A DNA stretch of 64,000 bases, from contig JAJTBS010000006.1 in assembly GCA_021286765.1 (NCBI GenBank), forward strand, positions 1 through 64,000, written 5' to 3'. A model generated the notes under the pieces. That model was not told the origin of the DNA. It saw only the letters and a list, made by a program, of their open reading frames with translations, and did no database searches. A program made the position numbers and the translations under genes. Source of the DNA: Holophagaceae bacterium (GTDB lineage Bacteria; Acidobacteriota; Holophagae; Holophagales; Holophagaceae). Position 1 is the first letter of the stretch. Each line of letters starts with the position of its first letter. Of the stretch, positions 8,781 through 18,625 are shown piece after piece.

Positions 8781-9818
8781 ATGTTCCTTCTTCCCGCCCT
8801 CGCCATGTTCCAGGCGCCCGCGCCGCCGCCGGCCGCCCAGCAGGATGCCGTTCCCCCGGCTCGCATCGAGATGACCACACCCTTCCCGGTGCACCTGGGC
8901 AGCGTCGGGCCTCGGGAGGTCCGGGAGGCGCTCTTCGGCATCAAGAGCATCCATGACCGCCCGTTCCGGTTCCGGCTGCTGGATCTGGCCCTGGGGCTGA
9001 GCCTCGACGAGGGCCAGTTCACCACGCCCCTGCAGCCCGGCGAAGTCCGCATGGTGAAGGTGCGGGTGGATGCGGCGGGCATGGAGGGCTTCGTCCGGGG
9101 GGCCGTGCGCTTGGGTACGGATGATCCCGCCCAGCCCAACTACATCCTCCGCTACGACATGACGGTGCGGCCCGAGGTGGCCGTGGACGCCGAGCGCAAG
9201 AGCCTGGGGGAGGTGGCGCCCCACGAAAGCCCGGAGCTGCGGTTCCGCTTCACACGGGAGGGTGGCGATCCCCTCAAGCTGGTCTTGGCCAGCGAGATGC
9301 CCCCTCATCTGGAGGCTGAGCTGGTTCATGAAGGCCAAGCCGCAGACCTGCGGATCACCTTCCGCCCCGGCCGCCTCAGGCCCGGCACCATGGCCGGTCT
9401 GGAGGTGATCAAGGTTGCCACCAACGGGCCGAAGCAGCCTCTGTTCACCCTGTACCTCGACTGGCGCCTCGCGGTTCCGGTGATCGCCCAGCCCTCCCGG
9501 CTGGTGTTCAGCGACCTGAAGACCACCCTTCTGGGCCTTGAGCTCACGGCCCGGGACGGCCGTCCGTTCCGCATCCGCAAGGCGGAGATTCAGGGCCGGG
9601 GCTTCGAGCTGCTCGACCGGCCCGTGGCGGAAGCTGGCCGGCACATGATCCGTGTCCGCCGCACGGGCACGACGCCCGAGGCGATGCTGGTGCTTGAGTG
9701 CTCCAACCAGGAAGAACCGCTCCGGGTACCCCTGCGTTTCCTCGATCCGAAGGCGCGGCCTCCCAAGGGCAGCCGCCCGGCGCCGCCCCCCGAAGAACAC
9801 GGGCACCACCATCACTAG
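8781..9818 (+). CDS. Exported DUF1573-like protein with a histidine-rich C-terminal tail
   Basis: 345 residues. A hydrophobic start (MFLLPALAMF) followed by a proline/alanine stretch suggests a signal peptide or anchor. The body consists of repeated immunoglobulin-like beta domains with LGSVGPREVREALFGIKS and LGEVAPHESPELRFRF, resembling DUF1573-type domains in exported bacterial proteins. The protein ends in EEHGHHHH, which could bind a metal such as Ni, Zn or Cu. AGGA precedes the ATG. The role is unknown. Confidence 0.55.
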   Translation: MFLLPALAMFQAPAPPPAAQQDAVPPARIEMTTPFPVHLGSVGPREVREALFGIKSIHDRPFRFRLLDLALGLSLDEGQFTTPLQPGEVRMVKVRVDAAGMEGFVRGAVRLGTDDPAQPNYILRYDMTVRPEVAVDAERKSLGEVAPHESPELRFRFTREGGDPLKLVLASEMPPHLEAELVHEGQAADLRITFRPGRLRPGTMAGLEVIKVATNGPKQPLFTLYLDWRLAVPVIAQPSRLVFSDLKTTLLGLELTARDGRPFRIRKAEIQGRGFELLDRPVAEAGRHMIRVRRTGTTPEAMLVLECSNQEEPLRVPLRFLDPKARPPKGSRPAPPPEEHGHHHH

Positions 9819-9847
9819 GCCGTCACAACGGGGTTCCGGGGGCCTGT

Positions 9848-9853
9848 TAAGCT
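9848..9853 (+). promoter_or_regulatory. -10-like element TAAGCT before the SPFH gene
   Basis: TTAAGCTGAC lies 22 bases before the ATG at 9876, which has its own GGAGGTG site. This would give a leader of about 15 bases. No good -35 is visible. Confidence 0.3.
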
Positions 9854-9875
9854 GACGCGCCCCTGGAGGTGTCGA

Positions 9876-10787
9876 ATGGTCCTCGTTGCCGTACTGCTCA
9901 TCGTGATTGGTGTGCTGGCCTGGCGCTGGAAGACGAAGGTCGGCTTCCCCCTGTCGGCCCGGCTGGTCATCGTGCAGTGGCTGGGACTGGGTCTGGGCGC
10001 CCTGGTCTTCCTGGCCGCCATGGCCGTGGTGGTGCCACCCGGCCAGGCGGGGATCCAGATCCTGTTCGGCAAGGTGAACAACGAGGCGCTGCCCTCGGGC
10101 CTGCACTTCATCAACCCCTTCGCCCAGGTGGTGGAGATGGAGGTGCGGACCAGGAACTACACCATGACCAACGTGGCCGAAGAGGGCCAGAAGCGGGGTG
10201 ATGATTCCATCGCCGTCATCAGCAGTGACGGCCTTACGGTGAAACTGGATGCCACCATCTTCTACTCCCTGCAGCAGGGTCGCCTGCCGGAGATCTACCG
10301 AACCATCGGCCCTGATGTGGAAGAGCGCATCGTCCGCAGCGAGATCCGCGCCAGCCTCCGGGACGCCGCCGCGGCCCTCACCGCCACCGAGCTCTATACC
10401 TCCAGGCGGCAAGCCTTCATCGATCAGGTGAGCAAGGCCCTCAAGGCGGCCTTCGAGAAGCGGGGCATCACGCTGGAGCAGATGCTGCTCCGCAACGTCA
10501 TCCTGCCGGACCAGATCACCAAGGCCATCAATGACAAAATCGCGGCCGACCAGGATGCGCAGAAGATGGCCTTCGTGCTGCAGAAGGAGAAACAGGAGGC
10601 TGAGCGCAAGCGCATCGAGGCCGAGGGCCAGGCCCGCGCCCAGCAGATCGTGAGCCAGAGCCTGACGCCCCAGATCATCGAGTACCAACGCATCCAGGCC
10701 CTTCGCGACATCGGCGCCAAGGGCAACCTGATCATCACCCCCATGGGCGGCGCGACCCCCATGATCCAGGTGCCGGCCAGAAAGTAG
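9876..10787 (+). CDS. SPFH/Band 7 (prohibitin-like) membrane protein
   Basis: 303 residues. Two N-terminal hydrophobic segments (about 1-16 and 30-52) are followed by the Band 7 domain starting at VVPPGQAGIQILFGKV. It continues through ISSDGLTVKLDATIFYSL, then a long charged coiled coil (about 225-265, rich in KEKQEAERKRIEAEGQ). Prohibitin-like proteins form ring assemblies in the inner membrane and often control membrane proteases. The convergent neighbour is an HtrA protease, which may be coincidental. GGAGG precedes the ATG. Confidence 0.88.
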   Translation: MVLVAVLLIVIGVLAWRWKTKVGFPLSARLVIVQWLGLGLGALVFLAAMAVVVPPGQAGIQILFGKVNNEALPSGLHFINPFAQVVEMEVRTRNYTMTNVAEEGQKRGDDSIAVISSDGLTVKLDATIFYSLQQGRLPEIYRTIGPDVEERIVRSEIRASLRDAAAALTATELYTSRRQAFIDQVSKALKAAFEKRGITLEQMLLRNVILPDQITKAINDKIAADQDAQKMAFVLQKEKQEAERKRIEAEGQARAQQIVSQSLTPQIIEYQRIQALRDIGAKGNLIITPMGGATPMIQVPARK

Positions 10788-11975
10788 TCAGATGCTGGTC
10801 GGCTGGGCCTTGGTTTTCTCCTCGCCCTTGGTCTTCGACATGTCCAGCACGACCTGGATGATCTGGCCGTTCCTGAGGACATCCAAGACAACCTGACCTT
10901 GGGGCGGCATCCACTCCAAGAGGGCCAGGAACTGGCCTGCGCTCTCCGTCTTGGCGCCCTGGTAGCCGAGGATGATGTCACCCATGGCCTTGAGGCGGCC
11001 CGCCTCGTCGACTTCAAGGGGCTTCAGGCCCGCCCTGGCCGCCGGGGTGTCGGGATCGACCACGGTGACCACCAGGCCCCGGTTGATGCCAAAGGCCTGC
11101 TGGGCCTCGTAGGGGCCCATGGTGGTGAACCCCATGCTGGGGGGCACCAAGCGTTCCTTGGCGATGAGCCTGGGCACCACCTGGTTCAGGGTATCCACCG
11201 GCAGGGCGAAGCCCACGCCCACAGATCCCTCTCCTCGGGTGGCGGCGATGGCCGTGTTCATGCCGATGAGGCGGCCACCGTTGTCGAGCAGGGGCCCGCC
11301 CGAGTTGCCGGGATTGATGGCCGCATCGGTCTGGATCGAGTTGACGATCCAGGTGCCGTAGCCCGTGGCGATCTCGCGCCCCAGAGCCGAGATGATGCCC
11401 CGGGTCAGGGAGTGGTCCAGGCCGAAGGGGTTGCCGATGGCCAGGACGGACTGGCCCACCTGGAGGTTGGAGCTGCGACCGATCGGGATGGGGCGCATGG
11501 ATTCCAGGGGGGCGAAGACCTGGATCACGGCGATGTCGTAGGCGAAGCTGGTTCCAATCACCCGCCCCTTGTAGGTTTTGCCGTCGGAGAGGGTGATTTC
11601 CACCTCCTCCACATCCTTCACGAGCTTGCCGCCGATCTCGGCGCTGATGACGTGGTGGTTGGTGACGATGTGGCCCCACTCGTCCCAGACGAAACCCGTG
11701 CCGCTTCCGGTGGCGATCTTCTGGACATCCTGCGTCTTGGGATCCTGGCCCTTCAGGATGGCGGACACGAACACGACGCTGGACTTGGCCTCCTTGAAGC
11801 GCCGGATGGTGTTGCGCTCCTCAGGGCTGAGGGGCGCAGGAGGAGCCACGGCCCTGGGTTTGGCGTGGGCCCTGAATCGCTGGATGGTCGCGTCTTCCGT
11901 CGGGGGAACGGTTTTGGAGGGGGTCTGGGCCGCTAGGATCGGAAGCAGCAGGGCGGGCAGGGCGAGGCGGATCAT
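10788..11975 (-). CDS. HtrA/DegP-like periplasmic serine protease with one PDZ domain
   Basis: 395 residues with a signal peptide (MIRLALPALLLPILAA). The trypsin-like domain has a complete triad: His108 in TNHHV, Asp147 in YDIAV and Ser225 in NPGNSGGPL. One C-terminal PDZ domain covers about 280-375 (GLVVTVVDPDTPAARAGLKP, GDIILGYQG). A single PDZ domain makes it closer to DegS/HhoB-type proteins than to DegP, though it has a cleavable-looking signal rather than an obvious anchor. The likely role is envelope protein quality control. The gene faces the SPFH gene tail to tail with no gap. Confidence 0.92.
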   Translation of the reverse strand: MIRLALPALLLPILAAQTPSKTVPPTEDATIQRFRAHAKPRAVAPPAPLSPEERNTIRRFKEAKSSVVFVSAILKGQDPKTQDVQKIATGSGTGFVWDEWGHIVTNHHVISAEIGGKLVKDVEEVEITLSDGKTYKGRVIGTSFAYDIAVIQVFAPLESMRPIPIGRSSNLQVGQSVLAIGNPFGLDHSLTRGIISALGREIATGYGTWIVNSIQTDAAINPGNSGGPLLDNGGRLIGMNTAIAATRGEGSVGVGFALPVDTLNQVVPRLIAKERLVPPSMGFTTMGPYEAQQAFGINRGLVVTVVDPDTPAARAGLKPLEVDEAGRLKAMGDIILGYQGAKTESAGQFLALLEWMPPQGQVVLDVLRNGQIIQVVLDMSKTKGEEKTKAQPTSI

Positions 11976-11991
11976 GGGGGCTCCCGGGACG

Positions 11992-11997
11992 ATTATG
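11992..11997 (-). promoter_or_regulatory. -10-like element CATAAT upstream of the HtrA gene
   Basis: On the minus strand GCATAATCG ends 16 bases before the ATG at 11975. The match to TATAAT is five of six. GGGAG lies between it and the start codon. Confidence 0.35.
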
Positions 11998-12074
11998 CGG
12001 CCTCGGGGCGGGCCGCGCCCTCCACGCCATGCGGGATCTGAGGTACCTTGGAGAACCCCTTCCCGGAATCCTCC

Positions 12075-13592
12075 ATGGCCGGCCCTCCCGATCCGCCCCC
12101 GCCGCGCCGCCCTTCCTTGGCCGCTGTCCTCCTGCTGACCCTCCTGGTTCTGTCAGGGACGGGAACCGCCTGGTTGCTGCACCGCAAGGGGTTCGGCCAG
12201 TCGGTCCAGGTGCTGCTCATCCGTCCCGGGGGATCCGACAAGGACGGCCTGGACCCCGACCTCCGTTCGGCCATTCGGGACCTGGTGGAGTACGACCTGG
12301 AGACGTTGGCGCCGGTGTCCCTCACGCATCTGTCCAGCGCGCCCAGTCCAGAGCACCTGAAGCGCCTTCCTGATGCAGCAGTGGTGCTGGAGCTGAGGCC
12401 CCGGCGCGAAGGATCCGGGCTGGCCCTGACCCTCCGGGCGGCCCGGGTGGAAGCGCTCCGATCGCGCGAGGGTTCAGCTTGGCAGGTGCTGGAACTCTCC
12501 GCCCGACCGCCCAGGGAGGCTTTCGCAGCGCTGCGGGAGGGGCTCCCCTTCCGGGTGCCGCAGGTGAGTGGTGCCGAGTCCCTGATCCCTGCGGAGCCGG
12601 GGGCCTTCTGGTCCCTCCTTCAGGCCATGGCCTGGCACCGGCAGAACGCCCGGCTTGGGCCGGCCATGGATCTGGCGAAGCAGGTCACGGATTCGGATCC
12701 CCACTGCGCCACGGCCTGGATGACCCGCGGGGACCTGCTGTACCGGCTGCTGCTGATCGACCCGAAGGGTCATCCGCAGGGGCAGGCGGAGGCTGAGCGC
12801 TACTTCCGCACGGCCCTCGACCTCATGCCCAACCACCCCCACTGCGGGTACCTGCTCGCCCAGCTGAAGATCGACGCGGGGGATCAGCGCGAGGCCCTCT
12901 ATGTGCTCCAGCAGAGCCTCCGGGCGCACCCCCTGGATCCCACGCTCTACACCGGACTTGCCTATGCTGCGCGCTGCGCCGGCCTGCTGGAGCTGGCCGA
13001 GAAGGCCCTGGCCCGGCGGGATCAGCTGGTCTTCTCGGATCTCGAACCGAACGCCACCGAGAACGCCTATCTCTACAGCGGCGACCTGGCGCGCTTCGAG
13101 GGCGGACTCAACGAGCACCCCGGGGATCCGCGCAACGCCGTGGTCCGCTTCTACCGGGGGTACGTCGCCCTCTTGCGGGGGGACCGAGCCCTGGCCCGCT
13201 ACTGGTTCGCCCAGGCGCAGACCCTGCCGGACGGTTTCGCCCAGTTCCATCAGCTAGCCGGGATCTTCGAGGCCGTGGCAGAAGGGCGGGGGAGCCTGGC
13301 CACGGAGCGGTTGCGCCGTCTTGAGGAGGCGCGGGTGGGGCTCCGGGTGCCAGATGGCGAATTCACCTTCAAGATGGCCGAGGCCTGCGCCCTGGCCGGT
13401 GACCTGCAGGCGGCCATGGGACATGCCGACCGGGCGTTCAGCCAGGGCTTCGGTTGCACGCGCTGGTACCAAGAGAGCCCCTTCCTGGCCCCCATCCGGG
13501 GCACGGCCCGGTGGAATGCGCTGATCCAACACCTGGAAGAACGGCAGCGACTCCTGCACGCGCACTTCTCTCCTGCCCAGTTCGGAATCTAG
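12075..13592 (+). CDS. TPR-repeat membrane protein, first of a tandem pair
   Basis: 505 residues from ATG 12075; a TTG start at 12048 would add nine. A proline-rich cytoplasmic N terminus and one membrane segment (about residues 15-36) precede a mixed domain with [21 protein letters not shown] helices run from about residue 180 to the end, including [16 protein letters not shown] and [18 protein letters not shown]. The ending [19 protein letters not shown] closely resembles the tails of Acidobacteria-type TPR kinases, but no kinase domain is present. The next gene is a diverged copy. The function is unknown; a periplasmic protein-interaction scaffold is inferred. Confidence 0.7.
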   Translation: MAGPPDPPPPRRPSLAAVLLLTLLVLSGTGTAWLLHRKGFGQSVQVLLIRPGGSDKDGLDPDLRSAIRDLVEYDLETLAPVSLTHLSSAPSPEHLKRLPDAAVVLELRPRREGSGLALTLRAARVEALRSREGSAWQVLELSARPPREAFAALREGLPFRVPQVSGAESLIPAEPGAFWSLLQAMAWHRQNARLGPAMDLAKQVTDSDPHCATAWMTRGDLLYRLLLIDPKGHPQGQAEAERYFRTALDLMPNHPHCGYLLAQLKIDAGDQREALYVLQQSLRAHPLDPTLYTGLAYAARCAGLLELAEKALARRDQLVFSDLEPNATENAYLYSGDLARFEGGLNEHPGDPRNAVVRFYRGYVALLRGDRALARYWFAQAQTLPDGFAQFHQLAGIFEAVAEGRGSLATERLRRLEEARVGLRVPDGEFTFKMAEACALAGDLQAAMGHADRAFSQGFGCTRWYQESPFLAPIRGTARWNALIQHLEERQRLLHAHFSPAQFGI

Positions 13593-13598
13593 GCACTC

Positions 13599-13604
13599 TA
13601 AGCT
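13599..13604 (+). promoter_or_regulatory. -10-like element TAAGCT, 7 bases before the second TPR gene
   Basis: CTCTAAGCTGAAG lies just after the stop of the first TPR gene and ends seven bases before the ATG at 13612. It could drive a leaderless transcript of the second copy, or be chance. Confidence 0.25.
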
Positions 13605-13611
13605 GAAGAAC

Positions 13612-15126
13612 ATGGCAATCCCGACCTCCCGATCCCCTCGCGGCAACCTATGGCTGGGCGTCGCCTTCGCCGTGCTCCTGCTGGCCGGAAGCGGGCTGGC
13701 CTGGCTGCTGGCCTTGCAGGGGGTGCGCTCGCCTCTGAAGATTGTCCTCATCACATCCACGGCCGCCGAGGCATCCGGCCTGGAGGGCGCGCAGAATCGG
13801 GCCGTGGCGGCGCTGGTCCAGGACGAGCTGGAGCATCATGGCCGCTTCGCGATCACCAGCGTGACGGAAGTGCCGGCGGATCTCGGCCCCTTCTGCGGGC
13901 AATCCCAGACCCTGCTGGTCCAGCTGGAACCGCGACGCGTGGGGGGCGACTTGAACCTGTCCTACCGTTATGCCTGGGGCACCAAGCTGGTCCGGGACCA
14001 GGCGGTGCCTTGGACGGCCCATCAGGCCGAGCCGCAGCCGCCGGCCCAGGCTTTTGATGCGTTCCTGAGGACCTTTCCAAGGAAGGTCCATCCCTCCGCT
14101 GGCGACCTCATTCCCAAGGCGCCGTCGGTGTTCTGGGACCTCATGAAGGCCGGGGCCTGGCGGCTCCAGAACCAGCACTTGGACGAGGCGATGGGGCTGG
14201 CTGAACAGGCCACCCGCCGGGAGCCCACCTGCGCCAGCGCGTGGATCCTCCTCGGCAACCTGCGCTACCGCGCGCTGCTCAACAGCCCCGCAGCCTATCG
14301 CCAGGAACAGGCCGATACGGAGGCTTATCTGCAGCGGGGCCTGGCCCTGGCGCCCGACCATCCCCGGGGGACCTTCCTGCTCTCCCTGCTGAAGGCAGAC
14401 AGCGGCAACCAGCAGGAGGCCCTGGACCTGCTGCTTCGCGCGCGGCGAAAGCAGCCGCATAACCCGACCCTCCTGACTGGAATCACCTACGCCGCCCGCG
14501 GTGCCGGCCTGCTGCCCCTGGCGCGGAGGGCCATGGACCTGCGGGATGAGCTGACGTTCGTCCAGGTACAACCCCAGGCTGTGGACATCACCTGTCTCTA
14601 CACCGGGGAGATGCCCCGCTTCGAAGCCAGCCTCCAGGAACAGCCCGGCCATCTGCGCAGCACCTCGGGTGTGCTGCCCTTCTATCGGGGCTACCTGGCC
14701 CTGACCCGGGGCGACCATGCCCTGGCCCGGCGGGAATTCCAGACAGCTGCGGAACTGGCCAACGGCTATCCGAACATCATGCGCCTGAGTGAGATCTACA
14801 GCATGATCCTCGAAGGGCGGAAGGACGAGGCGTGGCAGAAGCTCCGGGAGTATGACCAGGAGCGCATCGGCATGCGGGAGCCGGACGGGGAGTTCACCAT
14901 CCGGTTGGCTGAGGCCTACGCCCTCATGGGCGACCGGGCGAGCGCCATGGAGATGGCCAGTCGGGCCTTCGCCCGGGGCTTCGGCTGCACCGTCTGGTAC
15001 GAACGGAGCCCCATGCTGGAGCCCCTCCGCGGCCTGCCGAAATGGAAGGCGCTCATGCAGCACCTCCAGGAGCGGCAGGCGCTCATGGACGAGCGGTTCC
15101 CCATCGGCCTCCTAGAGGAGAACTGA
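13612..15126 (+). CDS. TPR-repeat membrane protein, second of a tandem pair
   Basis: 504 residues with the same plan as the preceding gene: a short basic N terminus, one membrane segment (about residues 12-34), a mixed domain and then TPR repeats from about residue 175. Matched landmarks in both copies include the LAPDHPRGTFLLSLLKADSG-type repeat, the FYRGYLALTRGDHALAR segment and the C-terminal GFGCTVWYERSPMLEPLRG. The copies arose by tandem duplication but have diverged widely, mostly in the N-terminal domain. Only 19 bases separate them. The function is unknown. Confidence 0.7.
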   Translation: MAIPTSRSPRGNLWLGVAFAVLLLAGSGLAWLLALQGVRSPLKIVLITSTAAEASGLEGAQNRAVAALVQDELEHHGRFAITSVTEVPADLGPFCGQSQTLLVQLEPRRVGGDLNLSYRYAWGTKLVRDQAVPWTAHQAEPQPPAQAFDAFLRTFPRKVHPSAGDLIPKAPSVFWDLMKAGAWRLQNQHLDEAMGLAEQATRREPTCASAWILLGNLRYRALLNSPAAYRQEQADTEAYLQRGLALAPDHPRGTFLLSLLKADSGNQQEALDLLLRARRKQPHNPTLLTGITYAARGAGLLPLARRAMDLRDELTFVQVQPQAVDITCLYTGEMPRFEASLQEQPGHLRSTSGVLPFYRGYLALTRGDHALARREFQTAAELANGYPNIMRLSEIYSMILEGRKDEAWQKLREYDQERIGMREPDGEFTIRLAEAYALMGDRASAMEMASRAFARGFGCTVWYERSPMLEPLRGLPKWKALMQHLQERQALMDERFPIGLLEEN

Positions 15127-15167
15127 GCCTGGGTAAGCCCGGGCTTCGGGTGGAGGGGCAGGGCCGG

Positions 15168-15173
15168 TAGACT
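15168..15173 (+). promoter_or_regulatory. -10-like element TAGACT before icmF
   Basis: CCGGTAGACTGGG lies 27 bases before the icmF ATG. TTCGGG at 15145-15150 is 17 bases upstream but is a poor -35. A purine-rich AGGGGG site follows before the ATG. Confidence 0.35.
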
Positions 15174-15200
15174 GGGTTTTTCGCCCGAACAGGGGGTCCC

Positions 15201-18200
15201 ATGACCACAAGCACCGCGCCCAGCGCCACGGCCGCCCTCCCGGAGGCCTACGTGCCTCAGCACAAGGTCCGTTTCATCACCGCTGCCAGCCTTTTCGATG
15301 GTCACGACGCCAGCATCAACATCATGCGGCGGATCCTGCAGGCCACGGGCTGCGAGGTGATCCACCTGGGCCACAACCGCTCCGTGCAGGACATCGTGGA
15401 TACCGCCATCCAGGAGGACGCGCAGGGCATCGCCGTCTCCAGCTACCAGGGGGGCCACGTCGAGTTCTTCAGATACATGGTGGAACTGCTGCGGGAGCGC
15501 GGCGCCGGCCACATCCAGGTCTTCGGGGGCGGGGGAGGGGTGATCGTCCCGGAGGAGATCCGCGCGCTGGAGGCCTATGGCGTGGCCCGGATCTACAGTC
15601 CCGAAGATGGCCGCCACATGGGCCTGCAGGGCATGATCGACGACATGGTCGGGCGCTGCGATTTCGATCCGCGCGAGAAGCCTGTGGCGCTGCCCCTGGC
15701 CCGAAGGATCACCGAGATCGAGCTTGGCGCCGCGAGCCCTTCGGCAAAGCCCGCGAAGAAGATCCCTGTTCTCGGCATCACCGGCACCGGCGGCGCAGGC
15801 AAGTCCTCCCTCGTCGATGAGCTGCTCCGTCGTTTCCTCGTCGATTTCTCCGAGAGCCGCGTGGCGGTTCTCAGCGTGGACCCCACCAAGCGGAAGACGG
15901 GTGGCGCGCTCCTGGGCGACCGCATCCGCATGAACGCCCTCTACCACCCGGAGCTGCGGGACCGCGTCTTCATGCGCAGCCTGGCCACCCGCAGCGCCGC
16001 CCACCGGGCCACCAGCGAGGCCCTGCTGGCCAGCATCGCCGCCGCCAAGGCCGACGACTTCGACCTGGTGATCGTGGAGACCGCGGGCATCGGCCAGAGC
16101 GACAGCGAGATCGCGGACCTGGTGGACCTGTCCATGTACGTGATGACCCCCGAGTACGGCGCCGCCAGCCAGCTTGAGAAGATCGACATGCTGGATTTCG
16201 CCGACATCGTGGTGCTGAACAAGGCCGACAAGCGGGGCGCCGAGGATGCCTTGCGGGATGTCCGCAAGCAGTACCAGCGGGCCCACAAGCGCTTCACCGA
16301 GGCCTCCGAGGACATGCCGGTCTTCGCCACCTGCGCTTCCCAGTTCAACGATCCCGCCACCAACTGGCTCTATGTGAACCTGGTCCGGTCCCTCGCCCTC
16401 AAGACCGGGGTGGGTTGGGAACCCCGGCTGCAGGCCGAGCCCGGCAGCCCCCGGCGGGCCGCCATCATCCCGCCCGAGCGGGTGCGCTACCTGGCAGAGA
16501 TCGCCGACACGGTGCAGGCCTACAAGGCCTGGGCCCGCCGGCAGGCGGAGACCGCCGAGGTGACCCACTCCCTCTGGGTGAGTCTGCGGACCCTGGGCGA
16601 CCGCGTGCCGCCCGCCGCCACCTTCTACGACGCGGCCCACCTCGTGGAGGCTGTCGAAGGTGAGCAGGGCGCAGCCATCCTCCTGCTCCGTCAGCGCTAC
16701 CAGGAGCACCTGGGTGAACTGCACGGCGAAAGCCGCCGCCTGCTCCACGACTGGGCCGGCCTGCAGAAGAGCTACACCGATCCCGAGAACGTGTACGTGG
16801 TGCGGGGCAAGGAGATCCGGACCCCCAACTACACCCAGTCCCTCAGCGGCACCCAGGTGCCCAAGGTGGCCCTGCCCACCTACACCGGCTGGGGTGACAT
16901 CCTGCGCTGGCAGCTGTTGGAGAACCTGCCCGGCCGTTTCCCCTTCACGGCCGGCTCCTTCGAATACAAGCGCACCGGCGAGGATCCCACGCGCATGTTC
17001 GCCGGCGAGGGCACGCCGGAGCGCACCAACAAGCGCTTCCACTACGTGAGCAAGGGTCAGCCCGCCGTGAGGTTGAGCACCGCCTTCGACAGCGTGACCC
17101 TCTATGGTGAGGATCCCCACATCCGCCCCGACATCTACGGCAAGGTGGGCAACAGCGGCGTCTCGATCTGCACGGTGGACGATGCGAAGAAGCTCTACTC
17201 GGGCTTCGACCTGCTCTGCCCCACCACCAGCGTGAGCATGACCATCAATGGCCCGGCTCCCACCATGCTGGCCTTCTTCCTGAACGCCGCCATCGACCAG
17301 CGCGCCGAGCAGTGGCTGAAGGCACACGGACAGCTCGACGAGGCCCAGGCGAAGATCGATGCCCTCTACGCCGCCAAAGGCCTGGCGCGCCCCCGCTACG
17401 AAGGCGCCCTGCCCGAAGGCAATGACGGCCTGGGGCTGGCCCTGCTGGGCGTGACCTCGGACGAGCTGTTGCCGCCGGAGGTCTACGCCAAGCTGCGGGC
17501 CGAGGCCCTGCAGTCCGTGCGGGGCACGGTGCAGGCCGATATTCTCAAGGAAGACCAGGCCCAGAACACCTGCATCTTCAGCGCGGAGTTCAGCCTGAAG
17601 GTGATGGGCGACATCCAGGAGCGCTTCATCGAGGAGAAGGTCCGCAACTTCTATTCGGTGAGCATCAGCGGGTACCACATCGCCGAGGCCGGCGCGAACC
17701 CCATCAGCCAGCTGGCTTTCACCCTGGCCAACGGTTTCACCTTCGTGGAGTACTACCTCTCCCGGGGCATGGACATCGACGACTTCGCCCCGAACCTCAG
17801 CTTTTTCTTCAGCAATGGCCTGGACGCCGAGTACAGCGTCATCGGCCGCGTGGCGCGGCGCATCTGGTCCCTGGCCATGCGGGAGAAGTACGGCGCCAAC
17901 GACCGCTCCCAGAAGCTGAAATACCACATCCAGACCTCGGGCCGCTCCCTGCACGCCCAGGAGATCGACTTCAACGACATCCGCACCACCCTGCAGGCCC
18001 TCTACGCCATCTACGACAACTGCAACAGCCTGCACACCAACGCCTACGATGAGGCCATCACCACGCCCACGGAGGAGAGCGTGCGCCGCGCCATCGCCAT
18101 CCAGCTCATCATCAACCGCGAGCTGGGAGGCGCGAAGAACGAGAACCCCCTCCAGGGCGCCTTCGTCATCGAGCAGCTCACGGAGCTGGTGGAGGAGGCC

Positions 18201-18617
18201 GTCCTCGCAGAGTTCCGGCGCATCGCCGACCGTGGCGGCGTGCTGGGCGCCATGGAGACCATGTACCAGCGCGGCAAGATCCAGGAAGAGTCCATGCACT
18301 ACGAGCACCTCAAGCACAGTGGGGAGCTGCCCATCGTGGGCGTGAACACCTTCCTGAACCCCCAGCCGAAGGAACTGGGCGCCATCGAGCTCATCCGCAG
18401 CAGTGAGGAGGAGAAGACCCAGCAGATCCGCAACCTCGAGGCCTTCCACCGCCGCAACGCGGACCGCGCCCCCGCGGCCCTGGCGGCCCTCAAGGACGTG
18501 GCCCGCGGCGGGGGCAATCTCTTCGAGGCCCTGCTGGATACGGCCAAGGTCTGCAGTCTGGGCCAGATCAGCCAGGCGCTCTATGAGGTCGGCGGGCAGT
18601 ACCGGAGAAACATGTAA
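15201..18617 (+). CDS. icmF: Fused isobutyryl-CoA mutase (IcmF), coenzyme B12-dependent
   Basis: Interconverts isobutyryl-CoA and butyryl-CoA with adenosylcobalamin. Domain order over 1138 residues: a B12-binding domain (about 22-150; His35 in LFDGHDASI is the likely cobalt ligand), a MeaB-type G-protein chaperone (P-loop [12 protein letters not shown] from 192), then the mutase barrel (about 550 onward). Two substrate-selecting positions match isobutyryl- rather than methylmalonyl-CoA mutase. Phe587 (TAGSFEYK) replaces the mutase Tyr, and Gln788 (DQAQNTCIF) replaces Arg. I judged both by remembered alignment. [11 protein letters not shown] holds the catalytic histidine. The likely role is valine or branched-chain acyl-CoA breakdown. 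Confidence 0.95.
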   Translation: MTTSTAPSATAALPEAYVPQHKVRFITAASLFDGHDASINIMRRILQATGCEVIHLGHNRSVQDIVDTAIQEDAQGIAVSSYQGGHVEFFRYMVELLRERGAGHIQVFGGGGGVIVPEEIRALEAYGVARIYSPEDGRHMGLQGMIDDMVGRCDFDPREKPVALPLARRITEIELGAASPSAKPAKKIPVLGITGTGGAGKSSLVDELLRRFLVDFSESRVAVLSVDPTKRKTGGALLGDRIRMNALYHPELRDRVFMRSLATRSAAHRATSEALLASIAAAKADDFDLVIVETAGIGQSDSEIADLVDLSMYVMTPEYGAASQLEKIDMLDFADIVVLNKADKRGAEDALRDVRKQYQRAHKRFTEASEDMPVFATCASQFNDPATNWLYVNLVRSLALKTGVGWEPRLQAEPGSPRRAAIIPPERVRYLAEIADTVQAYKAWARRQAETAEVTHSLWVSLRTLGDRVPPAATFYDAAHLVEAVEGEQGAAILLLRQRYQEHLGELHGESRRLLHDWAGLQKSYTDPENVYVVRGKEIRTPNYTQSLSGTQVPKVALPTYTGWGDILRWQLLENLPGRFPFTAGSFEYKRTGEDPTRMFAGEGTPERTNKRFHYVSKGQPAVRLSTAFDSVTLYGEDPHIRPDIYGKVGNSGVSICTVDDAKKLYSGFDLLCPTTSVSMTINGPAPTMLAFFLNAAIDQRAEQWLKAHGQLDEAQAKIDALYAAKGLARPRYEGALPEGNDGLGLALLGVTSDELLPPEVYAKLRAEALQSVRGTVQADILKEDQAQNTCIFSAEFSLKVMGDIQERFIEEKVRNFYSVSISGYHIAEAGANPISQLAFTLANGFTFVEYYLSRGMDIDDFAPNLSFFFSNGLDAEYSVIGRVARRIWSLAMREKYGANDRSQKLKYHIQTSGRSLHAQEIDFNDIRTTLQALYAIYDNCNSLHTNAYDEAITTPTEESVRRAIAIQLIINRELGGAKNENPLQGAFVIEQLTELVEEAVLAEFRRIADRGGVLGAMETMYQRGKIQEESMHYEHLKHSGELPIVGVNTFLNPQPKELGAIELIRSSEEEKTQQIRNLEAFHRRNADRAPAALAALKDVARGGGNLFEALLDTAKVCSLGQISQALYEVGGQYRRNM

Positions 18618-18625
18618 GGTGACGC

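Noticed and set aside
9795..9818. HGHHHH tail as a cloning tag
   Set aside because: It is in natural chromosomal context with mixed CAC/CAT codons and follows a natural proline-rich linker.
15127..15200. Cobalamin riboswitch upstream of icmF
   Set aside because: The gap is only 74 bases, too short for the aptamer, and no B12-box-like sequence is visible.
14916..18449. Open reading frame of 1177 codons on the minus strand
   Set aside because: It is antisense to the unmistakable icmF and the end of the TPR gene. Its translation is low-complexity (Gly, Val, His, Leu rich) with no motif, as expected from the third-position GC bias of the real genes.
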